A DNA stretch of 64,000 nucleotides, from positions 3,946,501-4,010,500 of the forward strand of contig NZ_AP028672.1 in NCBI RefSeq assembly GCF_041154505.1. The letters are read 5' to 3'. The position numbers and the translations under genes were made by a program. This document shows, piece by piece, positions 33,964-42,157 of the stretch. The stretch's first letter is position 1, and every line of letters starts with the position of its first letter. The notes under the pieces were generated by a model. The model searched no databases. It had not been told where the DNA came from and was given only the letters and a program-made list of their open reading frames with translations. The stretch comes from Acidovorax sp. A79. Its GTDB lineage: Bacteria > Pseudomonadota > Gammaproteobacteria > Burkholderiales > Burkholderiaceae_C.

Positions 33964-35025
33964 ATGGCATTGATCCCCGTCACCATCCTCACCGGCTTCC
34001 TGGGCTCGGGCAAGACCACCTTGCTCAAGCGCCTGCTCTCCGAAGCCCACGGCCAGAAGATCGCCGTGATCGAGAACGAATTCGGCGAAGAGAACATCGA
34101 CAACGACATCCTCGTGACCGAGTCCAAGGAGCAGATCGTGCAGATGAGCAACGGCTGCATCTGCTGCACCATCCGCGAAGACCTGCGCGAGACGCTGCAG
34201 CTGCTGGCCGCCAAGAAGCGCAAGAACCTGCTGGAGTTCGACCGCATCGTCATCGAGACCACCGGCGTGGCCGACCCCGGCCCCGTCGCGCAGACCTTCT
34301 TCATGGACGAGGAGATCGCCGAGACCTACCTCATCGATTCCATCATCACGCTGGTGGACGCCAAGCACGCGCCCCAGCAGCTCAACGACCGCCAGGAAGC
34401 GCGCCGCCAGGTGGGCTTTGCCGACCAGATCTTTTTGTCCAAGACCGATCTGGTCAGCGCCGAGGAAACCGACGCGCTGATCCATCGCCTGAAGCACATG
34501 AACCCGCGCGCGCCCATCAAGGCAGTGCATTTCGGCGAGGTGCCGCTGTCGGAAGTGCTGGACCTGCGGGGCTTCAACCTCAATGCCAAGCTGGACATCG
34601 ACCCCGAGTTCCTCAAGGAAGAGGGCGACGGCCATGACCACCACGACCATGACCACGAGCATGGCGAGCACTGCAGCCACCCCTCGCACCAGCACGACCA
34701 CGGGCATGGCCATCACCATCACCACGATGACGACGTGAAAAGCTTCGTCTTCCGCTCCGAGCGGCCGTTCGATCCGGCCAAGCTGGAGGATTTTCTCGGG
34801 GCGATTGTCAACATTTATGGCCCGCGCATGCTGCGCTACAAGGGCGTCCTGAACATGAAGGGCACCGAGCGCAAGGTGATCTTCCAGGGCGTGCACCAGC
34901 TCATGGGCAGCGACCTGGGCCCCCAGTGGGCCGAAGGCGAGCCGCGCACCAGTAAGATGGTCTTCATTGGCATCGACCTGCCCAAGGACATCTTTCTGCA
35001 GGGGCTGGAGCAGAGCCTGGTCTGA
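33964..35025 (+). CDS. CobW/ZNG family metal-chaperone GTPase
   Basis: 353-aa G3E GTPase. Walker A GFLGSGKTTLLKRLL, switch region ENEFGEENIDND, the metal-binding CxCC in NGCICCTIREDL, the Walker B region VIETTGVADPGPV and guanine-specificity SKTD (an NKxD variant). A His/Asp-rich loop with more than 20 His (residues about 223-258) binds metal; a CobW_C domain follows (SFVFRSERPFDPAKLEDFL). Family members such as ZNG1/YeiR deliver zinc to target metalloproteins. It lies directly upstream of dksA, whose product lacks zinc ligands. Confidence 0.9.
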   Translation: MALIPVTILTGFLGSGKTTLLKRLLSEAHGQKIAVIENEFGEENIDNDILVTESKEQIVQMSNGCICCTIREDLRETLQLLAAKKRKNLLEFDRIVIETTGVADPGPVAQTFFMDEEIAETYLIDSIITLVDAKHAPQQLNDRQEARRQVGFADQIFLSKTDLVSAEETDALIHRLKHMNPRAPIKAVHFGEVPLSEVLDLRGFNLNAKLDIDPEFLKEEGDGHDHHDHDHEHGEHCSHPSHQHDHGHGHHHHHDDDVKSFVFRSERPFDPAKLEDFLGAIVNIYGPRMLRYKGVLNMKGTERKVIFQGVHQLMGSDLGPQWAEGEPRTSKMVFIGIDLPKDIFLQGLEQSLV

Positions 35026-35111
35026 CCCCGGCGGGGCGGCCCGAGGGCAGGGGGTTGGCGGCTGGTTTGTGTTGTATCTGCAACGTTTCCGTTTGCGTCA
35101 GCCCAGGTCGA

Positions 35112-35117
35112 TACAAT
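35112..35117 (+). promoter_or_regulatory. Probable -10 box of dksA
   Basis: TACAAT in CGATACAATCGCGCC, about 90 bp before the GTG start. No convincing -35 at 16-18 bp. Confidence 0.35.
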
Positions 35118-35206
35118 CGCGCCCCGGTAAAACCCCGGAAGGCTTGCCACCCGCCCTTGGCTGCGAATGCGGCTGGGGCCCGCCCGTATTGCGAGGAGAC
35201 CAGGAA

Positions 35207-36007
35207 GTGAAAGCCGACACCAGCAAATCCAAGGGGGCCACCAAGGCAACCCCTGCCGCGGCGAAAACCGCCGCCGCCCCTGCGGCAACCAAGGCTGGCG
35301 CGAAGGCCGCCGCCAAGCCGGCTGCAGCACCCAAGGTCGCCGCCAGCCCGGCGGCCGTGGCGACTCCCGCTCCAGCACCCGTGCTGCAGGCCGGTTCGCA
35401 GGTACCCGTGCGCACAACCCGGCCTTCTTCCCGATTGGCCCAATTGACCGTACCATCCATGGCACAGACAGTGGCTTCGACCGCTGCCAAAGCCAGTTAT
35501 CTACATACCATGCCCACGACCGTGCAAGCGCAGCCCACCTATACGGCTGCCAAAAAAGACCCCAAGCTGGCGAACAACTGGAAGACCAAGTCCGCCGCCG
35601 AGCTGACCGACGCCGAAGTCATGGCCATGCCTGACAGCGAGTACATGAACGACAAGCAGATGGCGTTCTTCCGCCTGAAGCTCGTGCAGCTCAAGCAGGA
35701 CATCCACAACAGCGCCGGCGAAACCACCGAGCACCTGCGCGAAGACACCGTCGTCGTGCCCGATCCCGCCGACCGCGCCACGATCGAGGAAGAGCATGCC
35801 CTGGAGCTGCGCACCCGCGACCGCGAGCGCAAGCTGCTCAAGAAGATCGAGCAGTCCATTGCCCGCATCGACGCGGGCGACTATGGGTACTGCGATGAGA
35901 CCGGCGAACCCATCGGCGTGGGCCGCCTGATCGCCCGCCCGACGGCCACGCTGTCGCTGGAAGCGCAGCAGCGCCGCGAACTCAAGCAGAAGATGTTTGG
36001 TGATTGA
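35207..36007 (+). CDS. dksA: RNA polymerase-binding transcription factor DksA, long N-terminal tail, degenerate zinc finger
   Basis: 266 aa from a GTG preceded by AGGAG. DksA enters the RNA polymerase secondary channel and with ppGpp controls ribosomal and amino-acid promoters. The coiled-coil with the DxxDxA-type tip (VVPDPADRATIEEEHALELR) and the globular end are clear. The usual CxxC...CxxC finger is reduced to one Cys (YGYCDETGEPIGVGRL; then SLEAQQ in place of the second pair), so it should fold without zinc, as for DksA2-type proteins. Residues 1-90 are a Lys/Ala/Pro-rich disordered tail (TKATPAAAKTAAAPAAT). Starts at MAQTVAST (35460) or MPTTVQ (35510) would remove this tail. Confidence 0.9.
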   Translation: MKADTSKSKGATKATPAAAKTAAAPAATKAGAKAAAKPAAAPKVAASPAAVATPAPAPVLQAGSQVPVRTTRPSSRLAQLTVPSMAQTVASTAAKASYLHTMPTTVQAQPTYTAAKKDPKLANNWKTKSAAELTDAEVMAMPDSEYMNDKQMAFFRLKLVQLKQDIHNSAGETTEHLREDTVVVPDPADRATIEEEHALELRTRDRERKLLKKIEQSIARIDAGDYGYCDETGEPIGVGRLIARPTATLSLEAQQRRELKQKMFGD

Positions 36008-36046
36008 CCTGGCCGCCCGGCCTGATCCCCACGCGCGCCCTGAGCC

Positions 36047-37816
36047 ATGAGCAAGGAAGAAACCACCCCTGGCGGACTGCTTTCGAAGGTGGTGCGGTTT
36101 GTGCGCAATCCCACGGTCAACTGGACGGAGCTGGACTCCGCGCAGAATGACCGGGAGAGCCAGTACAGCAAGCAGATGCTCAAGGAGATGATCGAGCGCA
36201 AGCGCCGCAACGATTTCGTGCGGCGCCGCGAGTTCGATCAGTTGCGCAAGCTGCGCCAGCGCGAGGTGCTGCAGGGGCAGCGCACCGAGGACCCCACCGC
36301 CAGGCCGTCGTTCTTCCAGAGCAGCATGGCGTCGCCCGACGAACGCGCCGTGACGCTCAAGAAGATCGACGAGATCGAGGCGCAGATGTCGCAGCAGTGG
36401 TGGAAGAGCAAGCAAGGGGCCGAGGCGCCCACCCAGCCGGGCGTCATGCCCGAGCCCCCCAGCGCGGCAACGACGGATTCCGCGCACGCCAGGGCCTACG
36501 CGCCCACCGCGCCCGGTAGCCTGCCTGCGCCGCTGGGCGACAACAACAACCAGGCCGCCGGTGTCCAGCCGCTGTTTGCCGATGACAGCATGGCGATTGG
36601 CCGGTTTGGCGGCACCGATGCGCAAATGCTCGCGGGCCCAGGCCCGGGCGAAGCGTCCTTCAGCCCTGCGGCGGCTACAGTGGCAACGCCAGCGCCGGCA
36701 TCCGAACCGGAGGAATTCGTGCACGAACCCGATCTAGAAGAAGCCGCCATCCGGTTCGCCAATGGCGACCACGCGGGGGCAGAGTCCGGCCTGCTCGACG
36801 TGCTGGCCCAGCACCAGCAGGATGATCCCGAAGAGCAACTCGAAATCTGGATGACGCTCTTCGACCTGTACCGCGCAACCGGTCAGCACGACCGGTTCGA
36901 CACCCTGGCCATCGACTTCGCCGCACAGTACAGCCGTTCGGCGCCGCTGTGGTTCTCCATGCCGCAGCAGCTGGGCATGGCGCCGGCTCCCGCCGCGGCG
37001 GCGCCCGGTGCCACGGGCGCCGCGCCGGCCGGCGCGGTGCGCCGCGATTTCAGCTGGAATGCCCCGGCCTCCCTGGCGGTGTCGTCCGTCGCCGCGCTGC
37101 AGGCCTCCCTGGTCCGCGCCGCATCCCCCTGGACGCTGTCCTGGACGCGCCTGGCCGCCATCGACGAAGCCGCGGTGCCTTTGCTGGCCGACCAGTTCAC
37201 CCAGTGGGCCGAGCGTGACGGGCAACTGGTGTTTTCGGGGGTCGAGAAGCTCAATGCGCTGCTCGACGCCAAGACCCAGTCCGGAGACCGTGCCACCAGC
37301 CCTGAGTGGTGGCGCCTGCGCATGGCGGCGCTGCGGCTCATGGGCAAGCCCGACGAGTTCGAACTGGTCGCGCTCGACTACTGCGTGACCTACGAGGTGT
37401 CGCCGCCCTCCTGGGTATCGCCGCGCTGCGGATATTCGGACAACGAGGGCGTGTCTTCCGGGGCCGCGCCGCTGTCGGTGGACAGCGACTTCTTGGCGTC
37501 CGACCTGGGCGAGTCGGTGCCCGCGCCCGCGGAGACGGGGCCCGTGGCCCAGCTCAGCGGCCACATCGACGGCGATGCCACGCCGCTGCTGGAGCCCTTC
37601 CAGGCCCTCCTGCGGCCCGGCGTGCCGCTCACCATTGCGTGCGACAAGCTCATCCGCGTGGACTTTGCCGCCGCGGGCTCGGTGCTCAACTGGGCGGCCG
37701 AGCAGCAGGGCCAGGGCCATGTGATCCAGTTTCACAACCTGCAGCGGCTGGTGGCCATCTTCTTCAATGTGATCGGCATCAACGAGCACGCCTGGGTGGT
37801 GCCCCGCAAGAACTAG
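36047..37816 (+). CDS. STAS-like domain protein of unknown function
   Basis: 589 aa. Basic helical N-terminus (residues 1-85, [28 protein letters not shown]), a long Pro/Ala-rich linker (about 125-225), a short TPR-like segment ([24 protein letters not shown], typical of tetratricopeptide helices), a second linker, and C-terminal segments that look like one or two STAS/MlaB-like domains ([34 protein letters not shown] and [43 protein letters not shown]). It may be a scaffold or anti-anti-sigma-like protein. Conserved position near dksA and hslV in relatives is my recollection only. Cytoplasmic; no signal peptide. Confidence 0.8.
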   Translation: MSKEETTPGGLLSKVVRFVRNPTVNWTELDSAQNDRESQYSKQMLKEMIERKRRNDFVRRREFDQLRKLRQREVLQGQRTEDPTARPSFFQSSMASPDERAVTLKKIDEIEAQMSQQWWKSKQGAEAPTQPGVMPEPPSAATTDSAHARAYAPTAPGSLPAPLGDNNNQAAGVQPLFADDSMAIGRFGGTDAQMLAGPGPGEASFSPAAATVATPAPASEPEEFVHEPDLEEAAIRFANGDHAGAESGLLDVLAQHQQDDPEEQLEIWMTLFDLYRATGQHDRFDTLAIDFAAQYSRSAPLWFSMPQQLGMAPAPAAAAPGATGAAPAGAVRRDFSWNAPASLAVSSVAALQASLVRAASPWTLSWTRLAAIDEAAVPLLADQFTQWAERDGQLVFSGVEKLNALLDAKTQSGDRATSPEWWRLRMAALRLMGKPDEFELVALDYCVTYEVSPPSWVSPRCGYSDNEGVSSGAAPLSVDSDFLASDLGESVPAPAETGPVAQLSGHIDGDATPLLEPFQALLRPGVPLTIACDKLIRVDFAAAGSVLNWAAEQQGQGHVIQFHNLQRLVAIFFNVIGINEHAWVVPRKN

Positions 37817-38024
37817 GGCCACGCCCTGGCCGGCTGCTCCGCTCGGTGCGGCCGCCAGAGACGGCGGCTCTTCGGAACCGCCCTGCCCAGGCAGCTATGC
37901 CTGGAACCGCGGCCTCCGCCCCTTCTGCCGCGCGGCGCGCGGGAGGGCGGACGACGCCGGTGGCCGGGCCAGGCCCGTTCGAAGGCGTCCGCTGGCCGCG
38001 CGCAGCGCCCGTGGTGGCGGTGTG

Positions 38025-38052
38025 CTTGCAAAATTGGGGCCTGTCCCCATCT
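38025..38052 (+). promoter_or_regulatory. Sigma-32 heat-shock promoter of hslVU
   Basis: CTTGCAA, 13-bp spacer, CCCCATCT: close to the sigma-32 consensus (CTTGAAA, 11-16 bp, CCCCATnT). Transcription would begin around 38059-38061, almost on the ATG at 38062. hslVU is a heat-shock operon in other bacteria. Confidence 0.75.
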
Positions 38053-38061
38053 GCGGCTGCT

Positions 38062-38628
38062 ATGGACTCATCACCAAACCAATCCCCGGTGTTCCACGGC
38101 ACCACCATCCTGAGCGTGCGCCGCGAGACCCCGGCAGGCATCCAAGTGGCCATTGGCGGCGACGGCCAGGTCACCCTGGGCAACATCGTGGTCAAGGGCA
38201 CGGCCCGCAAGGTGCGCAAGCTCTACCATGGCAAGGTGCTTGCGGGCTTCGCGGGGGCCACGGCCGATGCCTTCACGCTGTTCGAGCGTTTCGAGGCCAA
38301 GCTCGAAAAGCACCAGGGCCACCTCACGCGCGCGGCCATCGAGCTCACCAAGGACTGGCGCACCGACCGCGTGCTGCGCCGCCTGGAAGCCATGCTGGCG
38401 GTGGCCGATGCGAGCGCGTCGCTCATCATCACGGGCAACGGCGATGTGCTCGAACCAGAGCAGGGCATCGTGGCCATTGGCTCGGGCGGCGCCTATGCGC
38501 ACTCGGCCGCCAAGGCGCTGCTGGTGAACACCGATTTGTCCGCGCAGGACATCGTCAAGAAATCGCTCGAAATCGCCGGCGAACTGTGCATCTACACCAA
38601 CATGAACCACACCATCGAGACGCTCTGA
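38062..38628 (+). CDS. hslV: ATP-dependent protease subunit HslV
   Basis: 188 aa. Threonine peptidase that forms the dodecameric core of the HslVU protease. The active-site Thr is in [11 protein letters not shown]; other family blocks include [19 protein letters not shown] and [20 protein letters not shown] and the C-terminal [16 protein letters not shown]. With ATG 38062 there are 13 residues ([13 protein letters not shown]) before the nucleophile, to be removed. The heat-shock promoter lies so close that a GTG at 38089 (VFHGTT) may be the true start; neither has a good ribosome-binding site. Confidence 0.94.
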   Translation: MDSSPNQSPVFHGTTILSVRRETPAGIQVAIGGDGQVTLGNIVVKGTARKVRKLYHGKVLAGFAGATADAFTLFERFEAKLEKHQGHLTRAAIELTKDWRTDRVLRRLEAMLAVADASASLIITGNGDVLEPEQGIVAIGSGGAYAHSAAKALLVNTDLSAQDIVKKSLEIAGELCIYTNMNHTIETL

Positions 38629-38677
38629 GCGCGCGGGATGGTCCTGCCCCCGGGGATGCCCCGGAGCGGTTTGCTCT

Positions 38678-38731
38678 GTTTTTTATAGCTGTTGGCGCTT
38701 GTTGATCATGCGCTGGAGCCTCATTTGATAC
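38678..38731. repeat. Dispersed TAGCTGCT repeat, copy F, between hslV and hslU
   Basis: TTTTTTATAGCTGTTGGCGC, TTGTTGATCATGCGCTGGAG and CCTCATTTGATAC, sitting in the 116-bp gap of the operon just before the hslU ribosome-binding site (AGGAAGACC). Confidence 0.75.
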
Positions 38732-38744
38732 CAGGAAGACCTGT

Positions 38745-40070
38745 ATGTCGTCCATGACCCCCCAGGAAATCGTCTCCGAGCTCGACCACCACATCGTGGG
38801 CCAGGCCAGCGCCAAGCGCGCGGTCGCCATCGCGCTGCGCAACCGCTGGCGCCGCCAGCAGGTCGAGGGCAGCCTGCGCCAGGAGATCACGCCCAAGAAC
38901 ATCCTCATGATCGGTCCCACCGGCGTGGGCAAGACCGAGATCGCGCGCCGCCTGGCCCGGCTGGCCGACGCGCCCTTCATCAAGGTCGAGGCCACCAAGT
39001 TCACCGAGGTGGGCTATGTGGGCAAGGACGTGGATTCCATCATCCGCGATCTCGCCGAAATGGCGGTGAAGCAGACCCGCGAGTCCGAGATGAAGAAGGT
39101 GCGCACCCGCGCCGAAGATGCGGCAGAGGAGCGCATCCTCGACGTGCTGATCCCGCCGGCCCGGGCCGCGGCAGGCAGCGAGCCCGCGGCGGACAACACG
39201 GCGCGGCAGGTGTTTCGCAAGAAGCTGCGCGAAGGCGCCCTGGACGACAAGGAGATCGAGATCGACGTGGCCGAGGGCCGCCCCCAGCTGGAGATCATGG
39301 GGCCCCAGGGCATGGAGGAAATGACCGAGCAGCTGCGCGGCATGTTCAGCCAGATGGGGCAGGACAAGCGCAAGACGCGCAAGCTCAGGATCGCCGAGGC
39401 CCTGAAGCTGCTCACCGACGAAGAGGCTGGCAAACTCGTCAACGAGGACGAGATCAAGGCCCGGGCCGTCGCCAATGCCGAGCAGAACGGCATCGTCTTC
39501 ATCGACGAGATCGACAAGGTGGCCGCCCGCCAGGAGACCAGCGGCGCCGACGTGTCGCGCCAGGGCGTGCAGCGCGACCTGCTGCCGCTGGTGGAGGGCA
39601 CGACCGTGTCCACCAAGTACGGGATGATCAAGACGGACCACATCCTGTTCATCGCCTCCGGTGCCTTTCACCTGTCCAGGCCCAGCGACCTCATTCCCGA
39701 GCTGCAGGGGCGTTTCCCGATCCGGGTCGAGCTGGAATCCCTGTCGGTGAAGGACTTCGAGGCCATCCTCACGCAGACCCATGCCTCCCTGGTCAAGCAG
39801 TACCAGGCCCTGCTGGCGACCGAAGGCGTCACGCTCGAGTTCGCGACCGAGGGGATCACGCGCCTGGCGCACATCGCGTTCGAGGTGAACGAACGCACCG
39901 AAAACATCGGCGCGCGCCGCCTGTCCACCGTCATGGAGCGCCTGCTGGACGAGGTGAGTTTTGATGCCACGCGCCTGTCGGGCCAGACGGTCACCGTGGA
40001 CGCCGCCTACGTGGACGCCCGCCTGCAGACGCTGAGCCAGGACGAGGACCTGTCGCGCTACATCCTGTGA
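38745..40070 (+). CDS. hslU: HslU, AAA+ unfoldase of HslVU
   Basis: 441 aa. Unfolds substrates and feeds them to HslV. Walker [16 protein letters not shown], pore loop [11 protein letters not shown]-domain (about 110-240), Walker [13 protein letters not shown], sensor 1 region [23 protein letters not shown] with the arginine finger, and the C-terminal tail LSRYIL that docks into HslV. All essential motifs intact; length equals E. coli HslU (443). Confidence 0.96.
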   Translation: MSSMTPQEIVSELDHHIVGQASAKRAVAIALRNRWRRQQVEGSLRQEITPKNILMIGPTGVGKTEIARRLARLADAPFIKVEATKFTEVGYVGKDVDSIIRDLAEMAVKQTRESEMKKVRTRAEDAAEERILDVLIPPARAAAGSEPAADNTARQVFRKKLREGALDDKEIEIDVAEGRPQLEIMGPQGMEEMTEQLRGMFSQMGQDKRKTRKLRIAEALKLLTDEEAGKLVNEDEIKARAVANAEQNGIVFIDEIDKVAARQETSGADVSRQGVQRDLLPLVEGTTVSTKYGMIKTDHILFIASGAFHLSRPSDLIPELQGRFPIRVELESLSVKDFEAILTQTHASLVKQYQALLATEGVTLEFATEGITRLAHIAFEVNERTENIGARRLSTVMERLLDEVSFDATRLSGQTVTVDAAYVDARLQTLSQDEDLSRYIL

Positions 40071-40086
40071 CCACTCGGTCAAGCCT

Positions 40087-40131
40087 TGAGAGGTCACTTT
40101 CATAGGCCTCTCTAAGTGCTTCTTTTTCAAC
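40087..40131 (+). terminator. Possible terminator after hslU
   Basis: GAGAGG-N11-CCTCTC-type stem (CTTGAGAGG...CCTCTCTAAG) followed by TGCTTCTTTTT. The T-run is interrupted, so termination may be partial; it separates hslVU from the mraZ promoter. Confidence 0.45.
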
Positions 40132-40207
40132 GACTTTTGACTTTCCTGTGCCTACAAAGTCGCGCCTAAGTCGTTGATTTCATTGCAAAAGTTTGTTGGA
40201 CACCCCC

Positions 40208-40235
40208 TTGTTCGGTGTGCTTTTCCTGCTACAGT
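40208..40235 (+). promoter_or_regulatory. Candidate promoter of the dcw cluster (Pmra)
   Basis: TTGTTC (40208-40213), 16-bp spacer, TACAGT (40230-40235). Start would be near 40242. The -10 box and start point are covered by the AGTG repeats, which fits autorepression by MraZ. Confidence 0.6.
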
Positions 40236-40267
40236 GCAAAAAAGTGCAATTAAGTGGTGAAAAGTGC
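40233..40267 (+). promoter_or_regulatory. MraZ box: four AGTG direct repeats at exact 10-bp spacing
   Basis: AGTG begins at 40233, 40243, 40253 and 40263 (AGTGCAAAAA, AGTGCAATTA, AGTGGTGAAA, AGTGCC). MraZ rings bind short G-rich direct repeats spaced one helical turn apart in other bacteria. They lie 60-90 bp before the mraZ start, across the -10 box. Confidence 0.8.
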
Positions 40268-40325
40268 CCTCCAGGTCCATTGCACGGACCGGCGAGGCGC
40301 AAAAACCGAGTTGGGAAATCCGTCC

Positions 40326-40754
40326 GTGTTTCAAGGTGCTTCGTCGCTGAGTCTCGATGCGAAGGGTCGGCTGTCCGTGCCGACCCGGCATCGTGACGTC
40401 CTCGCGGCCACGGCATCCGGCCAGCTCACCATCACCAAGCACCCGCACGGCTGCCTCATGGTCTTCCCCCGTCCGGAGTGGGAGAAGTTCCGCGAGCGCA
40501 TCGCCCAGCTGCCCATGTCCGCCCAGTGGTGGAAACGCATCTTCCTGGGCAATGCCATGGATGTGGAGATGGACGCCACGGGCCGCGTGCTGGTTTCGCC
40601 CGAGCTGCGCGAGGCGGCCGGTATCTCCAAAGACACCATGCTGCTGGGCATGGGCAACCATTTCGAACTCTGGGACAAGGCCACCTACGACGAGCAGGAG
40701 GCCAAGGCCATGCAGGGCGAGATGCCGGATGTCTTCAAGGACTTCTCCTTCTAA
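40326..40754 (+). CDS. mraZ: Transcriptional regulator MraZ
   Basis: 142 aa from GTG ([21 protein letters not shown]). Two AbrB-like SpoVT domains: the first with [15 protein letters not shown], the second with [19 protein letters not shown]. Forms an octameric or dodecameric ring, represses its own promoter in E. coli and antagonises RsmH. First gene of the cluster, eight bases before rsmH. The GTG start is chosen because MraZ proteins begin MFxGxxxLSLDxKGR; a longer frame from 40254 would cover the operator. Confidence 0.94.
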   Translation: MFQGASSLSLDAKGRLSVPTRHRDVLAATASGQLTITKHPHGCLMVFPRPEWEKFRERIAQLPMSAQWWKRIFLGNAMDVEMDATGRVLVSPELREAAGISKDTMLLGMGNHFELWDKATYDEQEAKAMQGEMPDVFKDFSF

Positions 40755-40762
40755 GGCGCGCG

Positions 40763-41689
40763 GTGACATCCTCCTTGCAACACACCACCGTCCTGCTCGA
40801 AGAAGCCGTGGATGCCCTGCTGGGCGGCGTCGGCGCCACGCCCGCGGGCACCTGGGTGGACGCGACCTTCGGGCGCGGGGGGCATTCGCGCCTCATCCTG
40901 CTTCGCCTGGGGCCGCAGGGGCGCCTTGTCGCCTTTGACAAGGACCCCGAAGCCATTGCCGAAGCAACGCGCATCACCGATGCGCGTTTTTCCATTCGGC
41001 ACGAGGGTTTTCGCCATCTGGCCGACCTTCCGCCCGCCAGTGCGGCGGGCGTGCTGATGGACCTGGGCGTGAGCTCGCCCCAGATCGACAGCCCCGAGCG
41101 AGGCTTCAGTTTCCGTTTTGACGGCCCGCTGGACATGCGCATGGACACCACGCGCGGCGAAAGCGTGGCCGATTGGTTGGCCACGGCCGAAGTCGGTCAG
41201 ATTGCGGAGGTGATACGTGACTACGGTGAAGAACGGTTTGCTGGCCCCATTGCAAAGGCGATTGTTGCTCGGCGCGAAGAACGGGGTCCTCTTGCAACCA
41301 CCGCCGAACTGGCCGACCTCGTGGCTGGCGCGGTCAAAACCCGCGAAGCGGGCCAGAACCCTGCAACGCGCACATTTCAAGCTCTTCGGATTTTCATCAA
41401 CGCCGAGCTTGAAGAGCTGCAACAGGCGCTAGAGGCCAGCCTCTCGGTGCTGCAGCCGGGCGGGCGGCTGGTGGTGATCAGCTTCCATTCGCTCGAAGAC
41501 CGCATCGTCAAGCAGTTCATCGCCAAACACTCCAAGGAGGTCTACGACCGCCGCGCGCCCTTTGCCGCGCCCCAGGCCATGAAGCTCGTGGCCCTGGACC
41601 GCAGCAAGCCCGGTGCCGCCGAAGTGGCGGCCAACCCCCGTTCGCGCAGCGCCATCATGCGCGTGGCCGAGCGCACCGAGGTGCAGTGA
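40763..41689 (+). CDS. rsmH: 16S rRNA m4C1402 methyltransferase RsmH (MraW)
   Basis: 308 aa from GTG 40763. N4-methylates C1402 in the ribosomal P site. Motif [15 protein letters not shown], the motif [21 protein letters not shown], the [11 protein letters not shown] loop, [19 protein letters not shown] and the late motif [17 protein letters not shown] are all present. Follows mraZ by eight bases and ends in [20 protein letters not shown]-rich repeat separates it from ftsL, the largest interruption in the first part of the cluster. Confidence 0.95.
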   Translation: MTSSLQHTTVLLEEAVDALLGGVGATPAGTWVDATFGRGGHSRLILLRLGPQGRLVAFDKDPEAIAEATRITDARFSIRHEGFRHLADLPPASAAGVLMDLGVSSPQIDSPERGFSFRFDGPLDMRMDTTRGESVADWLATAEVGQIAEVIRDYGEERFAGPIAKAIVARREERGPLATTAELADLVAGAVKTREAGQNPATRTFQALRIFINAELEELQQALEASLSVLQPGGRLVVISFHSLEDRIVKQFIAKHSKEVYDRRAPFAAPQAMKLVALDRSKPGAAEVAANPRSRSAIMRVAERTEVQ

Positions 41690-41695
41690 TGAAGC

Positions 41696-41780
41696 GCCCC
41701 CTGAGCCGCTTCGCGCCTTCCCCCTCCAGGGGGACGACGCCCTCGCTGCGCAACGGCCCTGGCCCGGTGTCCCTGGGTGG
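41696..41780. repeat. GC-rich dispersed repeat between rsmH and ftsL
   Basis: CCCCTGAGCCGCTTCGCGCCTTCCCCCTCCAGGGGGACGACGCC plus GGCCCTGGCCCGG. Same family as 31644; the CCCCC-TCCA-GGGGG hairpin begins about 34 bases after the rsmH stop. Could reduce read-through or protect the upstream mRNA. Confidence 0.66.
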
Positions 41781-41821
41781 GGCCGTGGCGGTTTCATGTT
41801 GCGGCATGGCAGGCAACTGAC

Positions 41822-42157
41822 ATGACAAGGCTCAACGTTGTCTTGCTGGTGGCCGTGCTGGCCAGCGCGATCTATCTCGTGCACACCCAGTACGAGTCGC
41901 GCCGCCTGTTCACCGAGCTCGACCGCGCCACCGCCGAGGCGCGCCGCCTGGAAACCGAACACCAGCGCCTGCAGGTGGAAAAGCGTGCGCAGGCCACGCC
42001 GCTGCGCGTGGAGAAGATCGCGCGCGCGCAGCTCAACATGCGCACGGCCACGCCGGCCATCACGCAGTATGTGTCCGACCCCCAAGGGGTGGCCGCCGCC
42101 ACGGCCGCCGCGGCCGCCAGTGCGGCGCCGTCCCGGACCGAAGGAGCACAGCCATGA
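41822..42157 (+). CDS. ftsL: Cell division protein FtsL
   Basis: 111-aa bitopic protein: short cytoplasmic start, one membrane helix (LNVVLLVAVLASAIYLVHT) and a periplasmic coiled coil (ESRRLFTELDRATAEARRLETEHQRLQVEK). Forms the FtsQLB complex with FtsB and FtsQ that activates FtsWI. The last 25 residues are Ala-rich. Start at ATG 41822; 4-bp ATGA overlap with ftsI. Confidence 0.93.
   Translation: MTRLNVVLLVAVLASAIYLVHTQYESRRLFTELDRATAEARRLETEHQRLQVEKRAQATPLRVEKIARAQLNMRTATPAITQYVSDPQGVAAATAAAAASAAPSRTEGAQP

Noticed and set aside
34640..34738. His/Asp-rich run in the CobW gene as a simple-sequence artefact or frameshift
   Set aside because: The frame stays intact on both sides, and His-rich metal loops are normal in this family.
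34900..35206. DksA start at 34967
   Set aside because: That frame overlaps the CobW gene and the probable dksA promoter; GTG 35207 has AGGAG at the right distance.
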